In this document: positions 5,471 through 13,547 of the stretch, piece after piece
How the letters are laid out: each line of letters begins with the position of its first letter
Numbering within the stretch: position 1 is the first letter of the stretch
Source: GWF2-33-9 sp964405755
GTDB lineage: Bacteria > Bacteroidota > Ignavibacteria > Kapaibacteriales > UBA2268
Direction of reading: 5' to 3'
Assembly: GCA_964405755.1 (NCBI GenBank)
Contig: CAYOPF010000038.1
Location: forward strand, 1-21,244
Length of the DNA: 21,244 nucleotides
Notes under the pieces: model-generated
Told to the model about the DNA's origin: nothing
Seen by the model: only the letters and a program-made list of their open reading frames with translations
Database searches by the model: none
Translations under genes and position numbers: made by a program

Positions 5471-7558
5471 ATGGATATAAGTAAATTACGCAATATTGGT
5501 ATAGCTGCGCATATCGATTCGGGCAAAACCACACTTAGCGAACGGATATTATTCTACACAGGTAGAATACATCAGATTATTGAAGTACGGAGCAAAACGG
5601 GTGCTGGACCAACAATGGATTCGATGGATTTGGAAAGGGAAAAAGGTATTACAATACAATCTGCAGCAACTTATTGCCAATGGAAAGATTACAACATTAA
5701 TTTGATTGACACTCCAGGCCACATCGACTTTACAGTGGAAGTGGAACGGGCACTAAGGGTTCTCGATGGAGCTGTGCTGGTATTGTGTGCAGTTGCAGGA
5801 GTTCAAAGTCAGTCGATTACTGTGGACCGACAGATGCGGCGATACAATGTGCCAAGAATAGCTTTTATCAACAAAGTTGACCGAGCTGGAGCAAACCCGG
5901 ATAAAGTTATTATGCAATTAGAAGAAAAATTGGGACACAGGCCATTAATGGTAACAATGCCAATTGGTTCGGAAGATAATTTCCAGGGTGTTGTCGATTT
6001 AATTAAAATGAAAAAAATCACTTACGAAGGTGCTAACGGCGAAGACATTGTAGAAGGCGAGATTCCTGAACATCTCATTGATGAAGCTAATTATAGACGA
6101 CAAAAAATGATCGAACGAATTGCTGATTACGATGACGAAATTGCAATGAAGTTTTTGGAAGAAGAAGAAATCACTAATGAGGAATTAATTGCGGCTATAC
6201 GCAGAGCAACTATAGGGATGCATATAACCCCAGTATTTGTTGGCACTGCAAAGCAAAACAAAGGCGTGCAAACATTGCTTGATGGTGTTGGGCTATTTTT
6301 ACCATCTCCCAACGAAGTTAAGAATATTGCCTTAGATCTTGATGATAGCGAGAAAGAAGTGGTTTTAGTCAATGATAATACTAAACCTACTGTTGCATTG
6401 GCATTTAAACTCGAAGATGGTAAATACGGTCAGTTGACTTATATGAGAATATATCAGGGCTCTATTAAAAAGGGCGATAACTTAATCAATATTCAAAACA
6501 AGAAAAAACTGAAAGTTCCACGGATAGTAAAAATGCACGCAAGTAGCATGGAGGATATCGACGAGGCTCAAGCAGGTGATATTATTGGTATGTTCGGAGT
6601 TGATTGTTCGTCTGGTGACACTTTTACCGATGGAAGAATTAATTATTCAATGACATCAATGCACGTGCCCACTCCTGTTATAGAGTTAGCAGTATCGCCG
6701 AAGGAACGAACCCAACAAACTAATTTCTCGAAAGCATTAAACAGATTTCAGAAGGAAGATCCAACATTCCAAGTTTACCGCGACGAGGAAACGGGCGAGA
6801 CAATCATTCGAGGTATGGGCGAATTGCACTTGGAAATTTATATCGAAAGAATTAAACGCGAATATAATACAGAAGTAATTGTAGGACGTCCGAAAGTTGC
6901 ATATCGCGAAACTATTACACAAAGAGCAGAATTCGACTACACTCATAAGAAACAATCTGGTGGAGCTGGTCAATTTGCACGAGTTGCTGGATTTATCGAA
7001 CCACTTGCTACTCCAGCCGAAAATCATTACGAATTTGTTAATTCTATTGTTGGTGGCGTTATCCCCAAGGAATACGTCCCAGCTTGTGACAAAGGATTCC
7101 AAGAACAATTACACGAAGGATATATCGTTAAACAGCCATTAGTAGACATAAAAGTAACTATCAACGACGGTAGCACTCACCCAGTGGATTCATCCGAAAT
7201 GGCATTCAAACTTGCTTCCAAACAAGCTATGAGAGAAGCATTGGCAAAAGCAAAGCCAATCATTTTAGAACCAATTATGAAATTGGAGGCATCTTGTCCC
7301 GAAGAGTTCCAAGGTACAGTAATCGGTCAAATAAATCAACGTCGTGGCGTGATCGTTAATACTACTTTGGATTCAAAATATGTTACAATCGAAGCTGAAG
7401 TTCCACTTAAAGAAATGTTTGGCTATTCTTCCGATTTACGAGGCGTTACCCAAGGCAAAGGTGAATTTACAATGGAATTTTTAAAATATCAAGCCGTACC
7501 AAAATCAGTTGAAGAAGAAATAATTAAAGACTTCAAAGAAAAAGAATTGAAAAAATAA
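5471..7558 (+). CDS. fusA: Elongation factor G, mitochondrial/spirochaete (EFG1) subtype
   Basis: A 695-residue translational GTPase that moves tRNAs and mRNA through the ribosome after peptide bond formation. G1 is AHIDSGKT (13-20), the switch I region is LEREKGITIQSAAT (54-67), G3 is DTPGH (80-84) and G4 is NKVD (134-137). Domains II-V follow at full length, with HKKQSGGAGQFARV in domain IV and the C-terminal MFGYSSDLRG. AHIDSGKT in place of the common bacterial AHVDAGKT, together with TGRIHQI and AVAGVQSQSITVDRQMRRYNVP, resembles mitochondrial GFM1 and spdEFG1 more than classical EF-G. It is not in an rpsL-rpsG-tuf cluster, so another EF-G copy may exist. A strong terminator follows 25 bases after the stop. 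Confidence 0.95.
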   Translation: MDISKLRNIGIAAHIDSGKTTLSERILFYTGRIHQIIEVRSKTGAGPTMDSMDLEREKGITIQSAATYCQWKDYNINLIDTPGHIDFTVEVERALRVLDGAVLVLCAVAGVQSQSITVDRQMRRYNVPRIAFINKVDRAGANPDKVIMQLEEKLGHRPLMVTMPIGSEDNFQGVVDLIKMKKITYEGANGEDIVEGEIPEHLIDEANYRRQKMIERIADYDDEIAMKFLEEEEITNEELIAAIRRATIGMHITPVFVGTAKQNKGVQTLLDGVGLFLPSPNEVKNIALDLDDSEKEVVLVNDNTKPTVALAFKLEDGKYGQLTYMRIYQGSIKKGDNLINIQNKKKLKVPRIVKMHASSMEDIDEAQAGDIIGMFGVDCSSGDTFTDGRINYSMTSMHVPTPVIELAVSPKERTQQTNFSKALNRFQKEDPTFQVYRDEETGETIIRGMGELHLEIYIERIKREYNTEVIVGRPKVAYRETITQRAEFDYTHKKQSGGAGQFARVAGFIEPLATPAENHYEFVNSIVGGVIPKEYVPACDKGFQEQLHEGYIVKQPLVDIKVTINDGSTHPVDSSEMAFKLASKQAMREALAKAKPIILEPIMKLEASCPEEFQGTVIGQINQRRGVIVNTTLDSKYVTIEAEVPLKEMFGYSSDLRGVTQGKGEFTMEFLKYQAVPKSVEEEIIKDFKEKELKK

Positions 7559-7583
7559 GCAAAAAATAATTATATTTTATTAT

Positions 7584-7620
7584 AAAGTGGCTGAATTTAT
7601 AGAATTTCAGCCACTTTTTT
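7584..7620 (+). terminator. Rho-independent terminator after fusA
   Basis: A perfect 12-bp stem (7584-7595 with 7606-7617, core AGTGGCTGAA/TTCAGCCACT) with a 10-base loop runs into a T-tract. It closes the rightward gene group ending with fusA. Confidence 0.9.
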
Positions 7621-7743
7621 ATTATATTAAAACAGGCTGTAATTTTATAACGAGGCATATAACATCACGTACTAATCCTCACATCAGCAGATTTCGCCTA
7701 CAACAATGAATAAAGTTTACGAATAATCTGAACAATAATTTCT

Positions 7744-7751
7744 TAATTTTG
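7744..7751 (+). promoter_or_regulatory. Putative -7 promoter element for the Met-rich secreted protein
   Basis: TAATTTTG matches TAnnTTTG exactly and lies 22 bases before the ATG at 7774. AAAGG (7762-7766) follows as a possible ribosome binding site. A GTTTAC at 7715-7720 is a weak candidate -33 element. The upstream stretch 7622-7740 is otherwise gene-free. Confidence 0.4.
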
Positions 7752-7773
7752 CAATCTAATTAAAGGTATTTAT

Positions 7774-8514
7774 ATGAAAAAACTAATTATTTCGCTTGTT
7801 ATTCTTTTATGTGCAGTCAGTTCTTACTCAATTGATATGAAAAAATATCAAATCAAATCCGGAATTGTGGAATATAAAATAACTGGCAAACAACAAGGCA
7901 CACAAACGCTTTACTTCGATAACTGGGGGTTGCTCAGCTCCGAATATCAGGAAGCTACTACCTCGATGATGGGTATGACAGTAAAATCATATACTCTGAA
8001 TATTACCGACAAAGAATGGACTTACAATATCAACCTGGACGAAAAAACTGGGACGAAGGTATCGAACAAAGACATCAAGGATTTGATGAATTCATTAGAT
8101 AAAAAGGATATGGACGAACTTGGTCGGAAAATGATGGAAAGATTAGGTGGAAAGAAAATAGGCAACGAAACCTTTCTTGGTAAGAATTGTGAGGTTTGGG
8201 AGTTGACCAAACTAAAGTCAAAGGTATGGGTATATAAATATATTCCACTTAAGACTATTATGAATATTATCGGCGAAGTTACTATCGAAGCAGTTAAAAT
8301 TGAGGATAATGCATCGGTTGCTGCCGATAAATTTGTCGTACCAAAGGGTATTAAAATTACTGAACAAAAAATTACTGAAGAAGAAAAACAAATGTCGGAA
8401 GAAATGATGAAAATGTTTGGAAATGGCGAAATCGACTTGGAAAAGATGCAAAAAATGATAGAGAAATCTAATCAGGCAACAGAGGAAGAAGAGGAAAACG
8501 AAGGTAAAAAATAG
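7774..8514 (+). CDS. Secreted methionine-rich protein of unknown function
   Basis: A 246-residue protein with a clear signal peptide (KK then a hydrophobic stretch to about residue 19, SSYS). It lacks a proper lipobox, since Cys13 is preceded by Leu, so it is probably free in the periplasm or surface-exposed. Residues 25-190 look like a beta-rich domain with KIGNETFLGKNCEVWELTK (128-146), in the style of LolA/DUF4412-like periplasmic proteins; that resemblance is weak. The C-terminal third (about 195-246) is a charged helix ending in EEEEENEGKK. Sixteen methionines, clustered at SMMGM, KMMER, MSEEMMKMF and KMQKM, are far above average. The ATG has AAAGG seven bases upstream. It is monocistronic, between two terminators. 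Confidence 0.7.
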   Translation: MKKLIISLVILLCAVSSYSIDMKKYQIKSGIVEYKITGKQQGTQTLYFDNWGLLSSEYQEATTSMMGMTVKSYTLNITDKEWTYNINLDEKTGTKVSNKDIKDLMNSLDKKDMDELGRKMMERLGGKKIGNETFLGKNCEVWELTKLKSKVWVYKYIPLKTIMNIIGEVTIEAVKIEDNASVAADKFVVPKGIKITEQKITEEEKQMSEEMMKMFGNGEIDLEKMQKMIEKSNQATEEEEENEGKK

Positions 8515-8565
8515 CAAATGCTCAGAAAAGCTTATTATTACTTGATTGCAGCAGTATTATATCAT

Positions 8566-8600
8566 AAAAACTACTACTCTGTGTAGTAGTTTTTCTTTTT
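8566..8600 (+). terminator. Rho-independent terminator after the Met-rich protein gene
   Basis: A perfect 12-bp stem (8566-8577 and 8583-8594, core ACTACTAC/GTAGTAGT) with a 5-base loop is followed by CTTTTT. The rest of the 315-base gap 8515-8829 is AT-rich with no gene I can support; the 3' part must hold the promoter of the next gene. A near-match TATACTTTG lies at 8775-8783 region, one base too long for the consensus. Confidence 0.88.
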
Positions 8601-8829
8601 ATGTCGTTATGTTTGCTACATATCAATTTTTATGCTATATGTTGCACAAAAAGTCATAATTAGTCTGCTTTAATATGATTCTATTTAACTTAGAACAAGT
8701 ACGCTATTTTATAATGAATATTTCTTTAAAATTTTATGCAAATTTTTTTTTAAAAACTTGTAATTTTTATGATTATACTTTGTTTAATTTAGTATTAATA
8801 ATATTAATTGAAATATAGTTGGAGTTATT

Positions 8830-11301
8830 ATGTTCAAAAAACTTACTATTCTATTATCTCTATCAATTTTGTTTTTTAGTAACAATATATATTTAGCCAT
8901 TGCGGAAGAATTGCCGGCAGGCTTTCCTCAAATTACAATTCACAATAAGACAAATCCCGCTCCTGGGTTTATGTTTTTCAACAGTTTTCAATTTGGTAAC
9001 CCTTTAGCAAATTATAATATAATTTCCGATAGTGCCGGTAATGTGTACAAATACCACAAGCCAGTACCTGCCGGGTTCGATTTCAAGATGAATGCAAATG
9101 GTACTTTTAGCTTTGCAATGCCTATAGCAACTGCAAGTCAGTATCAGCAAGGTCCATTTTTAGTTCAAAATTTTTATGTAGCATATATTGTTACTGATAC
9201 TAACTTTAAAATGATAGACCAAGTGCAAATGCAAAATGGTTATTTAGCAGATTTGCACGAATTTATAGTATTGCCAAATGGTCATTATTTGATGCTAGCC
9301 TATGCCGAAGTGCCAATGGATATGAGTTTAATTGTGCCTGGCGGCGATCCTAATGCAGTTATGGTGTCCACAGTGCTTCAGGAGTTGGATAAGAATAAAA
9401 ATTGCATATTCGAGTGGAGCAGTTTAAATCAAATATCATTGTTCAATACTTACGACGATTTGCGAAAAAAATCGATTGAACATGCACACGGTAATTCAAT
9501 CTTTGTTGATACTGATGGAAATTGGATTGTGTCGATGGCAACAACAAACGAAATACTTAAAATCGATCCAGTGTCGGGACAGATTCTTTGGCGATTTGGA
9601 GGGAAGCAGAATGAATTCAAAATCACTAACGACAACGAAGCAAATGCCCCATTGTATTTTACATTACAACACGATGTTCATAAATTGGATAATGGCAATC
9701 TTATGATGTTCGATAATGGCTTTATGCGACAAAACAAGTATTCCCGTGCAGTAGAATATAAGTTCGATGAAGAAAAGAAAGAAGCAGAAATGGTTTGGGA
9801 ATACCGCAGTAATCCTGACATAATTGCCGTTGCAATGGGCTCTTCGCAAAGGATGAAGAATGGCAATACCCTGATTAGTTGGGGTTTGATGGCGTCGCAA
9901 TATCAGAGAACTGTCATCGAAGTCGATAAAGACAAGAACATTGTTTTCGAAATGGCGCTACCAAAAAATATGTTCAGTTATAAAGCAATCAAATACAATT
10001 TCCCTGCTTGCAAACCAGTTGCCGATGTCGATAAATATGAGCTGAAAGCTGGTAATACATACACTTTTTCAGAAAAAGATGAAAATACAGGTATAAAGCT
10101 AAAGATAAATACATTGGATGCTTTTATGTATAATATCGTGAACGTAAAAAAGATGGAATGTGCGCCTCAAAATCCTGAATTCGATGGAGAAGCTCCCGAA
10201 TTGCTCCCAATCAGATGGGTAGTCGACGGCAATCAAGTTGCGACTGTAAATGCAGATTTTATTCTCGATGGCAATACAATCAAAAAAATTATTTCGCCAT
10301 CTAAGTTCAACATCTATTATCGCGAGGCAGAAGGAACTGGTAAATTTACAAAATTAAAAACAACTTACGATCAATTCAAAAATACATATACTGCAAATAC
10401 TCCAAGTTTGGGTGAATTTGTTTTTGGGTTGGAACGAACAGTTACAACTATTTTACCACCACATCCATTAACACCGGTTAAAGACAAGAAAATTGCGCAA
10501 GGTATTCCTTTCAATCTAAAATGGAACGCCGCCAGTCGATACGATAAATTTAATTTACAAATTGCAGCCGATGCTAATTTCCAAAACATACTTTTGGACA
10601 CAATGCTTAATCGAAAGACATCAATTCCTAATTTACTAAACGAGAAAAACAAGTATTATTGGCGTGTGAAAACTCATTATGCAACTATCGCAAGTGACTG
10701 GTCTGAAACATTCAGCTACGAGATTGGAAATCCATATTTCACGATGCTTATACCAAATGGTGGTGAACGATATGCGTGGGATTCCACTTTTGTGATTCGC
10801 TGGAATACGAATTTGCAGGACACTGTACGGGTTTCTTTATATGACGGCGAAAATATTGTAACATTAATCGTTGATTCACTAAAAAGCCATTTTAATGCCT
10901 ACAAATGGACTGTGCCTTCTTCTGTTCCTGCAGGAAAGAACTACAAAATTAAAGTTGAAAACAAGAAAAATGGACAATACATTACTATGAGCGAACAACC
11001 TTTCGAGATATTCAATCCAACTGGAAATGTGGACTTCGAAAAGCAATATGCAGCCATTAAGGGATTTCCCAACCCTACATCCGAAAAATTGTTTTTAACA
11101 CTCGATGTGGTACAACCCGAACACTATACAATTTCTTTGTTCACTTTGCTTGGGAATAAAATGGAAACAATATTCGAAGGTTATTTGGACAATGGCACCC
11201 ACAATTTTACGATAGATTTGCTAAAAATGAATAAAGGGGTTTATTTATACGAAGTAAAGATGGGAAATTATTCCAAAGTCGATAAACTGATTGTGGAATA
11301 A
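8830..11301 (+). CDS. Secreted arylsulfotransferase (ASST)-like protein with T9SS sorting domain
   Basis: An 823-residue exported protein. Signal peptide 1-25 (cleavage near AIA/EE). Residues 30-400 form an ASST-type beta-propeller: HEF at 143, HAHGNSIF (218-225), KIDPVSGQILWRFGGK (244-259), QHDVHKLDNGN (280-290) and RAVEY (306-310) followed by VWEYR. The histidines are the expected active-site residues of PAPS-independent aryl sulfotransferases, which move sulfate between phenols. After a linker come an Fn3-like domain (about 545-635, YYWRVKTHY), a Kre9/KNH-like beta domain (about 640-735, PNGGERYAWDSTFVIRW) and a type A T9SS sorting domain (about 745-823, GFPNPTSEKLFL to VDKLIVE). The start has GGAG five bases upstream. 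Enzymatic activity is uncertain, since many ASST-fold proteins have unknown substrates. No DsbA/DsbB-like partner is adjacent. Confidence 0.82.
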   Translation: MFKKLTILLSLSILFFSNNIYLAIAEELPAGFPQITIHNKTNPAPGFMFFNSFQFGNPLANYNIISDSAGNVYKYHKPVPAGFDFKMNANGTFSFAMPIATASQYQQGPFLVQNFYVAYIVTDTNFKMIDQVQMQNGYLADLHEFIVLPNGHYLMLAYAEVPMDMSLIVPGGDPNAVMVSTVLQELDKNKNCIFEWSSLNQISLFNTYDDLRKKSIEHAHGNSIFVDTDGNWIVSMATTNEILKIDPVSGQILWRFGGKQNEFKITNDNEANAPLYFTLQHDVHKLDNGNLMMFDNGFMRQNKYSRAVEYKFDEEKKEAEMVWEYRSNPDIIAVAMGSSQRMKNGNTLISWGLMASQYQRTVIEVDKDKNIVFEMALPKNMFSYKAIKYNFPACKPVADVDKYELKAGNTYTFSEKDENTGIKLKINTLDAFMYNIVNVKKMECAPQNPEFDGEAPELLPIRWVVDGNQVATVNADFILDGNTIKKIISPSKFNIYYREAEGTGKFTKLKTTYDQFKNTYTANTPSLGEFVFGLERTVTTILPPHPLTPVKDKKIAQGIPFNLKWNAASRYDKFNLQIAADANFQNILLDTMLNRKTSIPNLLNEKNKYYWRVKTHYATIASDWSETFSYEIGNPYFTMLIPNGGERYAWDSTFVIRWNTNLQDTVRVSLYDGENIVTLIVDSLKSHFNAYKWTVPSSVPAGKNYKIKVENKKNGQYITMSEQPFEIFNPTGNVDFEKQYAAIKGFPNPTSEKLFLTLDVVQPEHYTISLFTLLGNKMETIFEGYLDNGTHNFTIDLLKMNKGVYLYEVKMGNYSKVDKLIVE

Positions 11302-11320
11302 ATCAAATCCCACAAACACT

Positions 11321-11359
11321 AAAAAGCACTTCTCTATCGTGGCAAGTGCTTTTTTTTTT
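11321..11359. terminator. Terminator, probably bidirectional, between two convergent genes
   Basis: An 11-bp stem (11321-11331 with 11344-11354, AAGCACTT/AAGTGCTT) is followed on the plus strand by a run of ten T. On the minus strand it ends in five T. It sits between the convergent ASST-like gene and the DUF2279 gene and can serve both. Confidence 0.88.
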
Positions 11360-11383
11360 GATAAGAAATAGGAAAATATCTCT

Positions 11384-12547
11384 TTATAACTTAAATGGAT
11401 ATATTAAGTAAAATTTAGTTGTTTTGCCGAATTCTATTGCAGGGGCAGGAAGTTTAAACAATTTAAAATTCTGTTTGAACCAATTCCAAAAGGGCGGGCC
11501 GTCGGGCAACAATTTCACAAGGTTGTAATCTACCGATACAATTATTTTTCGGTTCCCCCATGCATCGTACGAAACAGGTTCGGATACCGATGGGTCGCAG
11601 CCTCCTAATGGCGGATAACAAAGCGAATATGCCGCATAACCTATACTAAGTTCAAGCCATTCCGGGACATATTTAGCAACAACACCTCCAAATAAATTTT
11701 GGATGTTGATCGACATCCAAAATGTCTGGGTACTATAGTTATCAATAAATGACTCGTGTGGCTGGCGATCTTTCTCCCCTATCCATTTATGATTTACATA
11801 CATAAATTTGGGGTTGAAGTTTTGTAAAACAGGGACGTAATATTGGGCAAGATAAAATCCTGCTCCAAATACATCGAAATAATAATCCGTTGGCGAAAAG
11901 CCAAAACCTTTGCTATATCCATCCAAGACCTCGATGTAGGTCATGTATCCCAAACCCATTACAGAACCCAAAATGTTCGACAATTCCCATCCGAAACCTG
12001 AAGTGATAAATGCTTCGGTAAATAAATAACTTGTTGAATACCCACCATAAAAATGACCGAATTTATCGACCCATAAAGCATATTGTATATCTTCCAGAAA
12101 GTGGAACGAACCAGTTTCTTTCCAAACATCGCTTTGTTGAGCAGAATGCTGGGCATAAAAAATACCACCAAAAATTCCTGTGAGCACTAAAATATTAACA
12201 AACCTTGGATCACTTTTTATATAAGGTAATTCGCCTGTCATTGTGTATCTTGGCTGATTTGCATATATAAATATGCTATCGGGAATATAATTATTTTTTT
12301 GGATTGTGCTTGTTTTGGTTTCATCTGAAGATTCGGTTTCAGTATAATGACTGAAGTTGCTAACAGCATACTTAAAAAAATCAGTTTGATTTTCGTTAAG
12401 TTCGTTGAAAATAATATTATTAGAATTATTGGAATTAGAAAAAAAATAATTAATTTTGTTTAATTCTAAAATGCTTGAATGGCAAATGTTTGGTATTGAA
12501 ATAAAAATTGATAAAAAGATTAGGTTTATGTATTTTAACTTCAACAT
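11384..12547 (-). CDS. DUF2279 (YfiM-like) envelope protein
   Basis: A 387-residue exported protein with a signal peptide at 1-24 (ending ICHS). Residues 25-90 are polar and rich in Asn and Ser. The conserved region is 160-235: WVDKFGHFYGGY (159-170), then a Gly-rich hydrophobic stretch, EVLDGYSKGFGFSPTDYYFD (206-225) and VFGAG. The DKFGHF...E.DG...GFS..D pattern fits DUF2279, predicted periplasmic lipoproteins of unknown function. Here there is no lipobox. The C-terminal 120 residues are rich in aromatic and beta-type segments and end in YLIYPFKL, possibly for outer membrane association; that is inference. It is transcribed divergently from rodZ with only 52 bases between the starts. Confidence 0.75.
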   Translation of the reverse strand: MLKLKYINLIFLSIFISIPNICHSSILELNKINYFFSNSNNSNNIIFNELNENQTDFFKYAVSNFSHYTETESSDETKTSTIQKNNYIPDSIFIYANQPRYTMTGELPYIKSDPRFVNILVLTGIFGGIFYAQHSAQQSDVWKETGSFHFLEDIQYALWVDKFGHFYGGYSTSYLFTEAFITSGFGWELSNILGSVMGLGYMTYIEVLDGYSKGFGFSPTDYYFDVFGAGFYLAQYYVPVLQNFNPKFMYVNHKWIGEKDRQPHESFIDNYSTQTFWMSINIQNLFGGVVAKYVPEWLELSIGYAAYSLCYPPLGGCDPSVSEPVSYDAWGNRKIIVSVDYNLVKLLPDGPPFWNWFKQNFKLFKLPAPAIEFGKTTKFYLIYPFKL

Positions 12548-12566
12548 ATTACCACAAAATAATATT

Positions 12567-12574
12567 CAAAATTA
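12567..12574 (-). promoter_or_regulatory. Putative -7 promoter element for the DUF2279 gene
   Basis: On the minus strand TAATTTTG (12574-12567) matches TAnnTTTG and lies 19 bases before the ATG, the same geometry as at 72-104 and 7744-7751. No clear TTG -33 element is visible. The short 52-base divergent region must hold promoters for both genes. Confidence 0.35.
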
Positions 12575-12599
12575 GTAAATATAGGTTAATTCTGGATTA

Positions 12600-13547
12600 A
12601 TGAGCGAAATTTCCAAAATATTATCTCAGGCAAGAGACCAAAAAGGATGGTCGATTGAAGAATTGAGCGACCGAACAAAAATTCGTAAAGCCATCATAAA
12701 AAACATAGAAGAAGGGAATTTCGAAGAATTCCAGGAGGTATATCTCAGAGCATATATTCGCAGTCTGGCAAAGGAATTGAAATTATTTGGCAACGAAGAT
12801 TTCATCGATGCTTACAACTCTCTTACAAATACTATTACTATAAAAAGTAAAACAGAAGATAGCAGAACCAAATTAGTTATTGATGATACTTCAATTTCAA
12901 CATCTCAACCTAAACAAAGCCCCAAAACCGAGGCATCTTCGTACAATCCAGAATCTAACGCATTTAAGCTATTTAAAACAAATCCTAAAATCAATCTGAA
13001 TTTTGTAATTTATACTGTACTTTTTTTATTACTTGGTTTATTGTTATTTGTTACATTCTACCCACTGACTAAAATTGAGGAACAAATACCAGAACAAGGA
13101 ATAAGTGCTGCCCAAAGTGACAAGAAAACTGAAGAAGAACCAGCAAAACAAGAAGAAGGTAACAGTTTATTACAATTTTTCCAAAAAAGCGACAGCCTAC
13201 GATTAAATGCTCAAGTTACGGATTCAGTATGGATTACAATTCTAATAGATAATAAAGACAAAGTTCAAGCAATTTTGCTACCTAACCAAAGCTATAGCTG
13301 GTCGGCTATGGAAAAGTTTATAGTTACTCATGGAAATGCCGGCTCAATCAAGTTCTGGCTGGAAGATAAGGAATTAGAACCATTTGCCCCTCCGGGTTAT
13401 ATAGCTAAGGATGTAGTGATTACCAAAAATGAAGTCATCAATCCTAATTATAAGAGAATCGATTCCCTGCGAAAATCCCGTAAAAAGCAGCAAAAAGAAG
13501 AGAAAAATGAATTTAGAATGATTGAGCCAAGTCCAATCAGAAATTAA
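12600..13547 (+). CDS. rodZ: RodZ-like cytoskeletal/HTH membrane protein
   Basis: A 315-residue bitopic membrane protein. The N-terminal HTH_25-type domain (1-75) carries ARDQKGWSIEELSDRTKIRK (11-30) and YLRAYIRSLAKEL (48-60), the pattern of RodZ. A low-complexity linker follows (about 80-130), one transmembrane helix (about 134-154), an acidic linker (160-190), and a C-terminal periplasmic beta domain (about 198-280, LRLNAQVTDSVWITILIDNK) like the DUF4115 domain. RodZ links MreB to the cell-wall elongation machinery. The tail after 285 is very basic and then ends. No mreB or other rod-complex gene lies in the window. The stop overlaps that of the convergent kdsD. Confidence 0.78.
   Translation: MSEISKILSQARDQKGWSIEELSDRTKIRKAIIKNIEEGNFEEFQEVYLRAYIRSLAKELKLFGNEDFIDAYNSLTNTITIKSKTEDSRTKLVIDDTSISTSQPKQSPKTEASSYNPESNAFKLFKTNPKINLNFVIYTVLFLLLGLLLFVTFYPLTKIEEQIPEQGISAAQSDKKTEEEPAKQEEGNSLLQFFQKSDSLRLNAQVTDSVWITILIDNKDKVQAILLPNQSYSWSAMEKFIVTHGNAGSIKFWLEDKELEPFAPPGYIAKDVVITKNEVINPNYKRIDSLRKSRKKQQKEEKNEFRMIEPSPIRN

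Noticed and set aside
6737..7108. 123-codon minus-strand frame inside fusA
   Set aside because: Antisense to conserved EF-G domains III-IV; no independent support.
7622..7740. Short stretch after the fusA terminator that looks slightly richer in GC, considered as an RNA gene or element remnant
   Set aside because: No stable hairpin, terminator or repeat partner seen within the window.
8518..8586. 22-codon frame MLRKAYYYLIAAVLYHKNYYSV after the Met-rich gene
   Set aside because: Its 3' end lies in the terminator stem, it has no ribosome binding site, and it is short enough to be chance.
8775..8783. TATACTTTG as promoter of the ASST-like gene
   Set aside because: Spacing within the motif does not fit TAnnTTTG, and the upstream TTG is too close; not strong enough to list as a feature.
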